A stretch of DNA of 64,000 nucleotides from NCBI GenBank assembly GCA_032622095.1, contig CP136061.1:8088447-8152446 (forward strand), read 5' to 3'. Both the position numbers and the translations under genes were made by a program. Numbering within the stretch: the first letter of the stretch is position 1; each line of letters opens with the position of its first letter. Positions 44,554 to 60,300 of this stretch are shown piece after piece. Below the pieces are notes generated by a model. The model did not search any database. It had not been told where the DNA came from and saw only the letters and a list, made by a program, of their open reading frames with translations. This DNA comes from Siphonodentalium dalli. Lineage: Eukaryota; Mollusca; Scaphopoda; Gadilida; Siphonodentaliidae.

Positions 44554-44691
44554 ATCTTTGGCTATGACATCTCTGCAAACCATCATCATATTTATTGATG
44601 TTATAATCTGATATATTCAAAAGCTACTTTATATGAAGGTGTGCATGCATAAACATACGAGAAGCTCATGTATATTCAATCGGGCTGAATT

Positions 44692-44938
44692 TTTACCCTG
44701 TGCCAATGCATTCTCTTATATATGCGAGTCGACCATAGGTCGCCTCGCATATATAAGAGAATGCATTGGCCTAACAATGTTTTATCATTTAAAAAAAATA
44801 TATGTTTCTTATAATTTTTAGGACATAAAATAAAAAAACATCCATTACCCTGCAGGGAGCCCCACACATATATAGAAGCATATAGAAGAGTGTCGTCTGC
44901 TCATGTTTGTCTGGGGCTCTGTATGGGTGAAATTATAA
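44692..44938. mobile_element. Foldback MITE with hairpin module, truncated
   Basis: Begins ttttaccctgtgccaatg with a full hairpin module (44701-44770), then the same order as the 13910 element, including the ctgcagggagcccc block (44854-44930). It lacks the second hairpin and right terminus. Confidence 0.75.
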
Positions 44939-45264
44939 ACCAGTTATAGTAATTAGTTTTGAACAGGTGTTTGGACATGTGCTGTGATTTTTTCAGTCAA
45001 GTTGAGCTTCATAATTCTTACAGGTTTTTTTCCTAAATGTATCTAGGTGTGATTAGAGTGGCTAGTGGGTATGAACTAAATATTGACTAAGGGAATGGAA
45101 CAGTATAATCTACCAGAACAGTCTGGAAAAGCTTGTTAAATTCAATTGAAGTGCGAGTTTGGAGTGGGTCCCAAAAATCTGGGCACGAATATTTGTACCT
45201 GGTGTGCCACAAAAACATAATCAGCGCTGTGTCTGCAAATTGTTTCCTGACCCCCTTGCCTAAA

Positions 45265-45405
45265 TTACTATTTCTTCGGCTTCGGGGGTGAACAAATATA
45301 TTTCATTTCAGACGAGATTACATTTGAAGTCACAGTTTTTAGATTTAGGTTTCTCGACTCAATCAAATATGTTTTAACCCCGAAGCAGAAGAAATAGTAA
45401 ATCAG
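45265..45405. repeat. Inverted repeat
   Basis: Arms ttactatttcttcggcttcg (45267) and its near complement (45377-45402) flank 90 bp. It may be a short foldback element; the minisatellite starts right at its right edge. Confidence 0.7.
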
Positions 45406-47715
45406 GGTGTTCAATCAGACAGGGCATTTTTATTTATGGTGTTAAATCGGACAGCGTAACTTTATTTAGAGGGTAATAAATCTGACCGGTATCTTTATTT
45501 TAGGGTGTTAAATCGGACAGGGTATCTTTAATTTAGAGGGTATTTAATCTGACCGGATATCTTTATTTTAGGGTGTTGAATCAGACATAGTATCCTTAAT
45601 TTAGGGTGTTAAATCGGACAGAGGATCTTTAATTTAGGGTGTTAAATCGGACAGAGTATCTTTAATTTAGAGGGTATTTAATCTGACCGGATATCTTTAT
45701 TTTAGGGTGTTGAATCGGACATGGTATCTTTAATTTAGGGTGTTAAATCGGTCAGAGGATCTTTAATTTAGAGTGTTAAATCGGACAGAGTATCTTTAAT
45801 TTAGAGGGTATTTAATCTGACCGGATATCTTTATTTTAGGGTGTTAAATCGGACAGGGTATCTTTAATTTAAAGGGTATTTAATCTGACTGGATATCTTT
45901 ATTTTAGGGTGTTGAATCAGACAGAGTATCTCTAATTTAGGGTGTTAAATTGGACACAGGATCTTTAATTTAGGGTGTTAAATCGGACAGCGTAACTTTA
46001 ATTTAGAGGGTATTTAATCTGACCGGGTATCTTTATTTAGGGTGTTGAATCGGACATGGTATCTTTAATTTATAATGTTAAATCGGACAGTATAACTTTA
46101 ATTTAGAGGGTATTTAATCTGACAGCGTAACTTTAATTTATGTTGTTAAATCGGACAGCATAACTTTAATTTAGAGGGAATTTAATCTGACCGTGTATCT
46201 TTATTTTAGGGTGTTGAATCGGACATGGTATCTTTAATTTAGAGGAATTAAATCAGACAGAGTATCTTTAATTTATGGTGTTAAATCGGACAGCGTAAAT
46301 TTAATTTATGTTGTTAAATCGGAAAGCGTAACTGTCATTTAGAGGGTATTTAATATGACCGGATATCTTTATTTTAGGGTGTTAAATCGGACAGCGTAAC
46401 TTTATTTAGAGGGTATTTAATCTGACCGGATATCTTTATTTTAGGGTGTTAAATCGGACAGGGTATCTTTAATTGAGAGGGTATTTAATCTGACCGGATA
46501 TCTTTATTTTATGGTGTTGAATCAGACAGAGTATCTTTAATTTAGGGTGTTAAATCGGACAGAGGATCTTTAATTTAGGGTGTTAAATCGGACAGAGTAT
46601 CTTTAATTTAGAGGGTATTTAATCTGACCGGATATCTTTATTTTAGGGTGTTAAATCGGACAGGGTATCTTTAATTTAGAGGGTATTTAATCTGTCCGGA
46701 TATCTTTATTTTAGGGTGTTGAATCAGAGAGTATCTTTATTTTAGGGTGTTAAATCGGACAGAGTAGCTTTAATTTAGAGGGTATTTAATCTGACCGGAT
46801 ATCTTTATTTCAGGGTGTTAAATCGGACAGGGTATCTTTAATTTAGAGGGTATTTAATCTGACCGGATATCTTTATTTTAGGGTGTTGAATCAGACAGAG
46901 TATCTTTAATTTAGGGTGTTAAATCGGACAGAGGATCTTTAATTTAGGGTGTTAAATCGGACAGAGTATCTTTAATTTAGAGGGTATTTAATCTGACCGG
47001 ATATCTTTATTTTAGGGTGTTAAATCGGACAGGGTATCTTTAATTTAGAGGGTATTTAATCTGTCCGGATATCTTTATTTTAGGGTGTTGAATCAGAGAG
47101 TATCTTTATTTTAGGGTGTTAAATCGGACAGAGTAGCTTTAATTTAGAGGGTATTTAATCTGACCGGATATCTTTATTTCAGGGTGTTAAATCGGACAGG
47201 GTATCTTTAATTTAGAGGGTATTTAATCTGACCGGATATCTTTATTTTAGGGTGTTGAATCAGAGAGTATCTTTAATTTAGAGTGTTAAATCGGACAGAG
47301 GATCATAAATTTAGGGTGTTAAATCGGACAGAGTATCTTTAATTTAGAGGGTATTTAATCTGACAGCGTAACTTTAATTTATGTTGTTAAATCGGACAGC
47401 ATAACTTTAATTTAGAGGGTATTTAATCTGATAGCGTAACTTTAATTTATGTTGTTAAATCGGACAGCATAACTTTAATTTAGAGGGTATTTAATCTGAC
47501 CGGGTATCTTTATTTTAGGATGTTGAATCGGACAGGGTATCTTTAATTTAGAGGGATTAAATCAGACAGGATATCTTTAATTTAGGGTTGTTAAATCAGA
47601 CAGCGTATCTTTAATTTAGAGGGTGTTGAATCTGACGGGGTATCTTTAATTTAGGGTGTTGAATCGGACATGGCATCTTTATTTTAGGGTTTTGAATCGG
47701 ACCGGATAAATTAAT
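45405..47715. repeat. 33/35-bp alternating minisatellite
   Basis: Two related units alternate: one with gggtgttaaatcggacag and tatctttaattta, one with gagggtatttaatctgaccg and gatatctttatttta. A 369-bp block is repeated (for example gaatcagaga at 46721 and 47090, gagtag at 46762 and 47131). About 65-70 units in all. Confidence 0.93.
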
Positions 47716-48391
47716 AATTATTTATTCTCAAACGAAACTCAGACACATTCTGAGGAAAACAAATTGATCGTTCTTAAGGTCACTTTTATTCTATATGAAT
47801 TGTCATCTGTTATCACTTCGAGTATTACCTTGCTAGCATGCAGGGCAAGGCAACTACGTCACAATTTGTTTAAAAACGGTCACTTTACAAGGGGGTCAGT
47901 GTTACATAACTACACATGCCCCATTATATTCCCATAACTTGATTCAAGGACATATATACCCCAAACTCGAATATCCGTGTTCGGTTCCTTAAGGAAAGAA
48001 AGCTCACACGTCTTACTCCCTAACAAGACCTACACACAATGAAGACGGCTCCCCAAATATGGTCATAGGAAATGACCATAACAGCGGGACCAATCCGATG
48101 TGTATTACCAAACACCTCATTATGTATTCACCCAAATGGTATATAAGTAAATACAATTCCCCAAGTTATCATGCTTTTCCTATTCCACTTCCGAGCCTCT
48201 AATACGTAGAGGCTCGACTATTCTAACACTAGGATCATCGATTGTCACATTTGTATACACTGCTGGTATCTTAATCACGACGTAATAAAGACTTGTACCT
48301 ATATATATCTATGTGTCCATTACCTCACATAGTATTTATGGTACCGTTGAGCAGTTCTGCGTCTCACTACTACACAGCTTGAAGTCTCAGC
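47716..48391. other. Unique spacer before the large satellite
   Basis: No gene recognised. A perfect 10-bp hairpin CGAGCCTCTA/TAGAGGCTCG with a 5-base loop lies at 48192-48216. Confidence 0.5.
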
Positions 48392-51300
48392 TACTAGACG
48401 ACCATTGCCAAGATACATACTAGACGATCACTGCCAAGATACGTACTAGACGACCACTGACAAGATACGTACTAGACGACCACTGACAAGATACATACTA
48501 GACGATCACTGCCAAGATACATACTAGACGATCACTGCCAAGATACGTACTAGACGACCACTGACAAGATACGTACTAGACGACCACTGACAAGATACGT
48601 ACTAGACGATCACTGCCAAGATACATACTAGACGATCACTGCCAAGATACATACTAGACGACCACTGACAAGATACATACTAGACGATCACTGCCAAGAT
48701 ACATACTAGACGATCACTGCCAAGATACGTACTAGACGACCACTGACAAGATACGTACTAGACGACCACTGACAAGATACACACTAGACGATCACTGCCA
48801 AGATACATACTAGACGATCACTGCCAAGATACATACTAGACGATCACTGCCAAGATACGTACTAGACGACCACTGACAAGATAAATACTAGACGATCACT
48901 GCCAATATACATACTAGACGATCACTGACAAGATACGTACTAGACGATCACTACCAAGATACATACTAGACGACCACTGACAAGATACATACTATACGAT
49001 CACTGCCAAGATAGATACTAGACGATCACTGCCAAGATACGTACTAGACGATCACTGCCAAGATACATACTAGACGATCACTGCCAAGATACATACTAGA
49101 CGACCACTGACAAGATACATACTAGACGATCACTGCCAAGATACATACTAGACGACCACTGACAAGATACATACTAGACGATCACTGCCAAGATACATAC
49201 TAGACGATCACTGACAAGATACGTACTAGACGACCACTGACAAGATACCTACTAGACGATCACTGGCAAGATACATACTAGACGACCACTGACAAGATAC
49301 ATACTAGACGATCACTGCCAAGATACGTACTAGACGACCACTGACAAGATACATACTAGACGACCACTGACAAGATACATACTAGACGATCACTGCCAAG
49401 ATACATACTAGACGATCACTGCCAAGATACATACTAGACGACCACTGACAAGATACATACTAGACGATCACTGCCAAGATACACACTAGACGACCACTGA
49501 CAAGATACGTACTAGACGACCACTGACAAGATACCTACTAGACGATCACTGACAAGATACATACTAGACGATCGCTGCCAAGATACATACTAGACGATCA
49601 CTGACAAGATACATACTAGACGACCACTGACAAGATACGTAATAGACGACCACTGACAAGATACCTACTAGACGATCACTGGCAAGATACATACTAGACG
49701 ACCACTGACAAGATACATACTAGACGACCACTGACAAGATACATACTAGACGATCACTGACAAGATACATACTAGACGATCACTGCCAAGATACATACTA
49801 GACGATCACTGCCAAGATACATACTAGACGATCACTGCCAAGATACATACTAGACGACCACTGACAAGATACATACTAGACGATCACTGCCAAGATACAT
49901 ACTAGACGATCACTGACAAGATACGTACTAGACGACCACTGACAAAATACATACTAGACGACCATTACCAAGATACATACTAGACGATCACTGCCAAGAT
50001 ACATACTAGATGACCATGGCCAAGATACGTACTAGACGACCACTGACAAGATACATACTAGACGATCACTGCCAAGATACATACTAGACGATCACTGACA
50101 AGATACGTACTAGACGACCACTGACAAGATACATACTAGACGATCACTGACAAGATACATACTAGACGACCACTGACAAGATACATACTATACGATCACT
50201 GCCAAGATACATACTAGACGATCACTGACAAAATACATACTAGACGATCACTGCCAATATACATACTAGACGATCACTGCCAAGATACATACTAGACGAT
50301 CACTGCCAAGATACATACTAGACGACCACTGACAAGATACATACTAGACGATCACTGCCAAGATACATACTAGACGATCACTGACAAGATACGTACTAGA
50401 CGACCACTGACAAGATACATAGTAGACGATCACTGACAAGATACATAGTAGACGATCACTGACAAGATACATACTAGACGATCACTGACAAGATACATAC
50501 TAGACGACCACTGACAAGATACGTACTAGACGACCACTGACAAGATACGTACTAGACGATCACTGACAAGATACGTACTAGACGACCACTGACAAGATAC
50601 GTACTAGACGACCACTGACAAGATACATACTAAACGACCACTGACAAGATACATACTAGAAGATCACTGCCAAGATACATACTAGACAACCACTGACAAG
50701 ATACATACTAGACGATCACTGACAAGATACGTACTAGACGACCACTGACAAGATACGTACTAGACGATCACTGACAAGATACGTACTAGACGATCACTGA
50801 CAAGATACATACTAGACGACCACTGACAAGATACATACTAGACGATCACTGCCAAGATACATACTAGACGATCACTGACAAGATACGTACTAGACGACCA
50901 CTGACAAGATACATAGTAGACGACCACTGACAAGATACATACTAGACGATCACTGACAAGATACGTACTAGACGACCACTGACAAGATACGTACTAGACG
51001 ACCACTGACAAGATACGTACTAGACGATCACTGACAAGATACGTACTAGACGACCACAGACAAGATACGTACTAGACGACCACTGACAATATACATACTA
51101 AACGACCACTGACAAGATACGTACTAGACGACCACTGACAAGATACATACTAGACGATCACTGACAAGATACATACTAGACGACCACTGCCAAGATTCAT
51201 ACTAGACGATCACTGACAAGATACATACTAAACGATCGCTGCCAAGATACATACTAGACGACCACTGACAAGATACACACTAGACGACCACTGACAAGAT

Positions 51301-54300
51301 ACATACTAAACGACCACTGACAAGATACATACTAGACGATCACTGCCAAGATACGTACTAGACGATCACTGACAAGATACGTACTAGACGACCACTGACA
51401 AGATACATACTAGAAGATCACTGCCAAGATACATACTAGACGACCACTGACAAGATACATACTAGACGACCACTGCCAAGATACACACTAGACGACCACT
51501 GACAAGATACATACTAAACGACCACTGACAAGATACGTACTAGACGACCACTGACAAGATACATACTAGACGATCACTGACAAGATACATACTAGACGAC
51601 CACTGCCAAGATGCATACTAGACGATCACTGACAAGATACATACTAAACGATCGCTGCCAAGATACATACTAGACGACCACTGACAAGATACATACTAGA
51701 CGACCACTGACAAGATACGTACTAGACGACCACTGACAAGATACGTACTAGACGATCACTGACAAGATACGTACTAGACGACCACTGACAAGATACATAC
51801 TAAACGATCGCTGCCAAGATACATACTAGACGACCACTGACAAGATACGTACTAGACGATCACTGACAAGATACATACTAGACGACCACTGACAAGATAC
51901 ATACTAAACGATCACTGCCAAGATACATACTAGACGACCACTGACAAGATACATACTAGACGATCACTGCCAAGATACATACTAGACGATCACTGCCAAG
52001 ATACATACTAGACGACCACTGACAAGATACATACTAGACGATCACTGCCAAGATACACACTAGACGACCACTGACAAGATACGTACTAGACGACCACTGA
52101 CAAGATACCTACTAGACGATCACTGACATGATACATACTAGACGATCGCTGCCAAGATACATACTAGACGATCACTGACAAGATACATACTAGACGACCA
52201 CTGACAAGATACGTAATAGACGACCACTGACAAGATACCTACTAGACGATCACTGGCAAGATACATACTAGACGACCACTGACAAGATACATACTAGACG
52301 ACCACTGACAAGATACATACTAGACGATCACTGACAAGATACATACTAGACGATCACTGCCAAGATACATACTAGACGATCACTGCCAAGATACATACTA
52401 GACGATCACTGCCAAGATACATACTAGACGACCACTGACAAGATACATACTAGACGATCACTGCCAAGATACATACTAGACGATCACTGACAAGATACGT
52501 ACTAGACGACCACTGACAAGATACATACTAGACGATCACTGACAAGATACATACTAGACGATCACTGCCAAGATACATACTAGACGATCACTGACAAGAT
52601 ACATACTAGACGACCACTGACAAGATACGTAATAGACGACCACTGACAAGATACCTACTAGACGATCACTGGCAAGATACATACTAGACGACCACTGACA
52701 AGATACATACTAGACGACCACTGACAAGATACATACTAGACGATCACTGACAAGATACATACTAGACGATCACTGCCAAGATACATACTAGACGATCACT
52801 GCCAAGATACATACTAGACGATCACTGCCAAGATACATACTAGACGACCACTGACAAGATACATACTAGACGATCACTGCCAAGATACATACTAGACGAT
52901 CACTGACAAGATACGTACTAGACGACCACTGACAAGATACATACTAGACGATCACTGCCAAGATACATACTAGACGATCACTGACAAGATACGTACTAGA
53001 CGACCACTGACAAGATACATACTAGACGACCATTACCAAGATACATACTAGACGATCACTGCCAAGATACATACTAGATGACCATGGCCAAGATACGTAC
53101 TAGACGACCACTGACAAGATACATACTAGACGATCACTGCCAAGATACATACTAGACGATCACTGACAAGATACGTACTAGACGACCACTGACAAGATAC
53201 ATACTAGACGATCACTGACAAGATACATACTAGACGACCACTGACAAGATACATACTATACGATCACTGCCAAGATACATACTAGACGATCACTGACAAA
53301 ATACATACTAGACGATCACTGCCAATATACATACTAGACGATCACTGCCAAGATACATACTAGACGATCACTGCCAAGATACATACTAGACGACCACTGA
53401 CAAGATACATACTAGACGATCACTGCCAAGATACATACTAGACGATCACTGACAAGATACGTACTAGACGACCACTGACAAGATACATACTATACGATCA
53501 CTGACAAGATACGTACTAGACGATCACTGACAAGATACATACTAGACGACCACTGACAAGATACGTACTAGACGACCACTGACAAGATACGTACTAGACG
53601 ATCACTGACAAGATACGTACTAGACGACCACTGACAAGATACGTACTAGACGACCACTGACAAGATACGTACTAGACGACCACTGACAAGATACGTACTA
53701 GACGATCACTGACAAGATACGTACTAGACGATCACTGACAAGATACATACTAGACGACCACTGACAAGATACATACTAGACGATCACTGCCAAGATACAT
53801 ACTAGACGATCACTGACAAGATACGTACTAGACGACCACTGACAAGATACATAGTAGACGATCACTGACAAGATACGTACTAGACGACCACTGACAAGAT
53901 ACATAGTAGACGACCACTGACAAGATACATACTAGACGATCACTGACAAGATACGTACTAGACGACCACTGACAAGATACGTACTAGACGATCACTGACA
54001 AGATACGTACTAGACGATCACTGACAAGATACATACTAGACGATCACTGACAAGATACGTACTAGACGACCACTGACAAGATACATAGTAGACGACCACT
54101 GACAAGATACATACTAGACGATCACTGACAAGATACGTACTAGACGACCACTGACAAGATACGTACTAGACGACCACTGACAAGATACGTACTAGACGAT
54201 CACTGACAAGATACGTACTAGACGACCACAGACAAGATACGTACTAGACGACCACTGACAATATACATACTAAACGACCACTGACAAGATACGTACTAGA

Positions 54301-57300
54301 CGACCACTGACAAGATACATACTAGACGATCACTGACAAGATACATACTAGACGACCACTGCCAAGATTCATACTAGACGATCACTGACAAGATACATAC
54401 TAAACGATCGCTGCCAAGATACATACTAGACGACCACTGACAAGATACATACTAGACGACCACTGACAAGATACATACTAAACGACCACTGACAAGATAC
54501 ATACTAGACGATCACTGCCAAGATACGTACTAGACGATCACTGACAAGATACGTACTAGACGACCACTGACAAGATACATACTAGAAGATCACTGCCAAG
54601 ATACATACTAGACGACCACTGACAAGATACATACTAGACGACCACTGCCAAGATACATACTAGACGACCACTGACAAGATACATACTAAACGACCACTGA
54701 CAAGATACGTACTAGACGACCACTGACAAGATACATACTAGACGATCACTGACAAGATACATACTAGACGACCACTGCCAAGATGCATACTAGACGATCA
54801 CTGACAAGATACATACTAAACGATCGCTGCCAAGATACATACTAGACGACCACTGACAAGATACATACTAGACGACCACTGACAAGATACGTACTAGACG
54901 ACCACTGACAAGATACGTACTAGACGATCACTGACAAGATACGTACTAGACGACCACTGACAAGATACATACTAAACGATCGCTGCCAAGATACATACTA
55001 GACGACCACTGACAAGATACGTACTAGACGATCACTGACAAGATACATACTAGACGACCACTGACAAGATACATACTAAACGATCACTGCCAAGATACGG
55101 ACTAGACGACCACTGCCAAGATACATACTAGACGATCACTGACAAGATACATACTAGACGATCACTGGCAAGATACATACTAGACGACCACTGACAAGAT
55201 ACCTACTAGACGATCACTGCCAAGATACATACTAGACGATCACTGACAAGATACGTACTAGACGATCACTGACAAGATACATACTAGACGATCACTGCCA
55301 AGATACCTACTAGACGATCACTGCCAAGATACATACTAGACGACCACTGACAAGATACGTACTAGACGATCACTGACAAGATACCTACTAGACGATCACT
55401 GACAAGATACGTACTAGACGATCACTGCCAAGATACATACTAGACGATCACTGACAAGATACGTACTAGACGATCACTGACAAGATACCTACTAGACGAT
55501 CACTGACAAGATACGTACTAGACGATCACTGACAAGATACATACTAGACGATCACTGACAAGATACCTACTAGACGACCACTGACAAGATACATACTAGA
55601 CGACCACTGACAAGATACATACTAGACGATCACTGACAAGATACCTACTAGACGATCACTGACAAGATACCTACTAGACGACCACTGACAAGATACATAC
55701 TAGACGACCACTGACAAGATACATACTAGATGATCACTGACAAGATACGTACTAGACGATCACTGACAATATACATACTAGACGACCACTGACAAGATAC
55801 ATACTAGACGATCACTGACAAGATACATACTAGACGACCACTGACAAGATACCTACTAGACGATCACTGACAAGATACATACTAGACGATCACTGACAAG
55901 ATACGTACTAGACGATCACTGACAATATACATACTAGACGACCACTGACAAGATACATACTAGACGATCACTGACAAGATACATACTAGACGATCACTGA
56001 CAAGATACGTACTAGACGATCACTGACAATATACATACTAGACGATCACTGCCAAGATACATACTAGACGATCACTGACAAGATACATACTAGACGATCA
56101 CTGGCAAGATACATACTAGACGATCACTGACAAGATACATACTAGACGACCACTGACAAGATACATACTAGACGATCACTGGCAAGATACATACTAGACG
56201 ACCACTGACAAGATACATACTAGACGACCACTGACAAGATACATACTAGACGATCACTGCCAAGATACATACTAGACGATCACTGTCAATATACATACTA
56301 GACGATCACTGGCAAGATACATACTAAACGACCACTGACAAGATACATACTAGACGACCACTGACAAGATACATACTAGACGATCACTGACAAGATACGT
56401 ACTAGACGACCACTGCCAAGATAAATACTAGAAGATCACTGCCAAGATACATACTAGACGATCACTGCCAAGATACATACTAGACGATCACTGCCAAGAT
56501 ACATACTAGACGATCACTGCCAAGATACATACTAGACGATCACTGGCAAGATACATACTAAACGACCACTGACAAGATACATACTAGACGACCACTGACA
56601 AGATACATACTAGACGATCACTGACAAGATACGTACTAGACGACCACTGCCAAGATACATACTAGACGACCACTGACAAGATAAATACTAGAAGATCACT
56701 GCCAAGATACATACTAGACGACCACTGACAAGATAAATACTAGACGATCACTGCCAAGATACATACTAGACGATCACTGGCAAGATACATACTAAAAGAC
56801 CACTGACAAGATACATACTAGACGACCACTGACAAGATACATACTAGACGATCACTGACAAGATACGTACTAGACGACCACTGCCAAGATAAATACTAGA
56901 AGATCACTGCCAAGATACATACTAGACGACCACTGCCAAGATACGTACTAGACGACCACTGACAAGATACGTACTAGACGACCACTGACAAGATACATAC
57001 TAAACGACCACTGACAAGATACGTACTAGACGACCACTGACAAGATACATACTAAACGACCACTGACAAGATACATACTAAACGACCACTGACAAGGTAC
57101 ATACTAGACGACCACTGACAAGATACATACTAGACGATCACTGACAAGATACGTACTAGACGACCACTGCCAAGATACATACTAGACGACCACTGACAAG
57201 ATAAATACTAGAAGATCACTGCCAAGATACATACTAGACGATCACTGCCAAGATACGTACTAGACGATCACTGCCAAGATACATACTAGACGATCACTGA

Positions 57301-60300
57301 CAAGATACATACTAGACGATCACTGCCAAGATACATACTAGACGATCACTGGCAAGATACATACTAAACGACCACTGACAAGATACATACTAGACGACCA
57401 CTGACAAGATACGTACTAGACGACCACTGACAAGATACATACTAGACGATCACTGACAAGATACATACTAGACGACCACTGCCAAGATGCATACTAGACG
57501 ATCACTGACAAGATACATACTAAACGATCGCTGCCAAGATACATACTAGACGACCACTGACAAGATACATACTATACGACCACTGACAAGATACGTACTA
57601 GACGACCACTGACAAGATACGTACTAGACGATCACTGACAAGATACGTACTAGACGACCACTGACAAGGTACATACTAAACGATCGCTGCCAAGATACAT
57701 ACTAGACGACCACTGACAAGATACGTACTAGACGATCACTGACAAGATACATACTAGACGACCACTGACAAGATACATACTAAACGATCACTGCCAAGAT
57801 ACGTACTAGACGACCACTGCCAAGATACATACTAGACGATCACTGACAAGATACATACTAGACGATCACTGGCAAGATACATACTAGACGACCACTGACA
57901 AGATACCTACTAGACGATCACTGCCAAGATACATACTAGACGATCACTGACAAGATACGTACTAGACGATCACTGACAAGATACATACTAGACGATCACT
58001 GCCAAGATACCTACTAGACGATCACTGCCAAGATACATACTAGACGACCACTGACAAGATACGTACTAGACGATCACTGACAAGATACCTACTAGACGAT
58101 CACTGACAAGATACGTACTAGACGATCACTGCCAAGATACATACTAGACGATCACTGACAAGATACGTACTAGACGATCACTGACAAGATACCTACTAGA
58201 CGATCACTGACAAGATACGTACTAGACAATCACTGACAAGATACATACTAGACGATCACTGACAAGATACCTACTAGACGACCACTGACAAGATACATAC
58301 TAGACGACCACTGACAAGATACATACTAGACGATCACTGACAAGATACCTACTAGACGATCACTGACAAGATACCTACTAGACGACCACTGACAAGATAC
58401 ATACTAGACGACCACTGACAAGATACATACTAGATGATCACTGACAAGATACGTACTAGACGATCACTGACAATATACATACTAGACGACCACTGACAAG
58501 ATACATACTAGACGATCACTGACAAGATACATACTAGACGACCACTGACAAGATACCTACTAGACGATCACTGACAAGATACATACTAGACGATCACTGA
58601 CAAGATACGTACTAGACGATCACTGACAATATACATACTAGACGACCACTGACAAGATACATACTAGACGATCACTGACAAGATACATACTAGACGATCA
58701 CTGACAAGATACGTACTAGACGATCACTGACAATATACATACTAGACGATCACTGCCAAGATACATACTAGACGATCACTGCCAAGATACATACTAGACG
58801 ATCACTGGCAAGATACATACTAGACGATCACTGACAAGATACATACTAGACGACCACTGACAAGATACATACTAGACGATCACTGGCAAGATACATACTA
58901 GACGACCACTGACAAGATACATACTAGACGACCACTGACAAGATACATACTAGACGATCACTGCCAAGATACATACTAGACGATCACTGTCAATATACAT
59001 ACTAGACGATCACTGGCAAGATACATACTAAACGACCACTGACAAGATACATACTAGACGACCACTGACAAGATACATACTAGACGATCACTGACAAGAT
59101 ACGTACTAGACGACCACTGCCAAGATAAATACTAGAAGATCACTGCCAAGATACATACTAGACGATCACTGCCAAGATACATACTAGACGATCACTGCCA
59201 AGATACATACTAGACGATCACTGCCAAGATACATACTAGACGATCACTGGCAAGATACATACTAAACGACCACTGACAAGATACATACTAGACGACCACT
59301 GACAAGATACATACTAGACGATCACTGACAAGATACGTACTAGACGACCACTGCCAAGATACATACTAGACGACCACTGACAAGATAAATACTAGAAGAT
59401 CACTGCCAAGATACATACTAGACGACCACTGACAAGATAAATACTAGACGATCACTGCCAAGATACATACTAGACGATCACTGGCAAGATACATACTAAA
59501 CGACCACTGACAAGATACATACTAGACGACCACTGACAAGATACATACTAGACGATCACTGACAAGATACGTACTAGACGACCACTGCCAAGATAAATAC
59601 TAGAAGATCACTGCCAAGATACATACTAGACGACCACTGCCAAGATACGTACTAGACGACCACTGACAAGATACGTACTAGACGACCACTGACAAGATAC
59701 ATACTAAACGACCACTGACAAGATACGTACTAGACGACCACTGACAAGATACATACTAAACGACCACTGACAAGATACATACTAAACGACCACTGACAAG
59801 ATACATACTAGACGACCACTGACAAGATACATACTAGACGATCACTGACAAGATACGTACTAGACGACCACTGCCAAGATACATACTAGACGACCACTGA
59901 CAAGATAAATACTAGAAGATCACTGCCAAGATACATACTAGACGATCACTGCCAAGATACGTACTAGACGATCACTGCCAAGATACATACTAGACGATCA
60001 CTGACAAGATACATACTAGACGATCACTGCCAAGATACATACTAGACGATCACTGGCAAGATACATACTAAACGACCACTGACAAGATACATACTAGACG
60101 ACCACTGACAAGATACATACTAGACGATCACTGACAAGATACGTACTAGACGACCACTGCCAAGATAAATACTAGAAGATCACTGCCAAGATACATACTA
60201 GACGACCACTGCCAAGATACGTACTAGACGATCACTGACAAGATACATACTAGACGACCACTGACAAGATACATACTAGACGACCACTGCCAAGATACAG

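Noticed and set aside
44182-44598. Gln/Asn/Thr-rich ORFs
   Set aside because: By-products of the CAA microsatellite in three frames.
45405-47715. Telomere-like TTAGGG repeats
   Set aside because: TTAGGG occurs once per unit as part of a longer 33-bp repeat and never in uninterrupted tandem.
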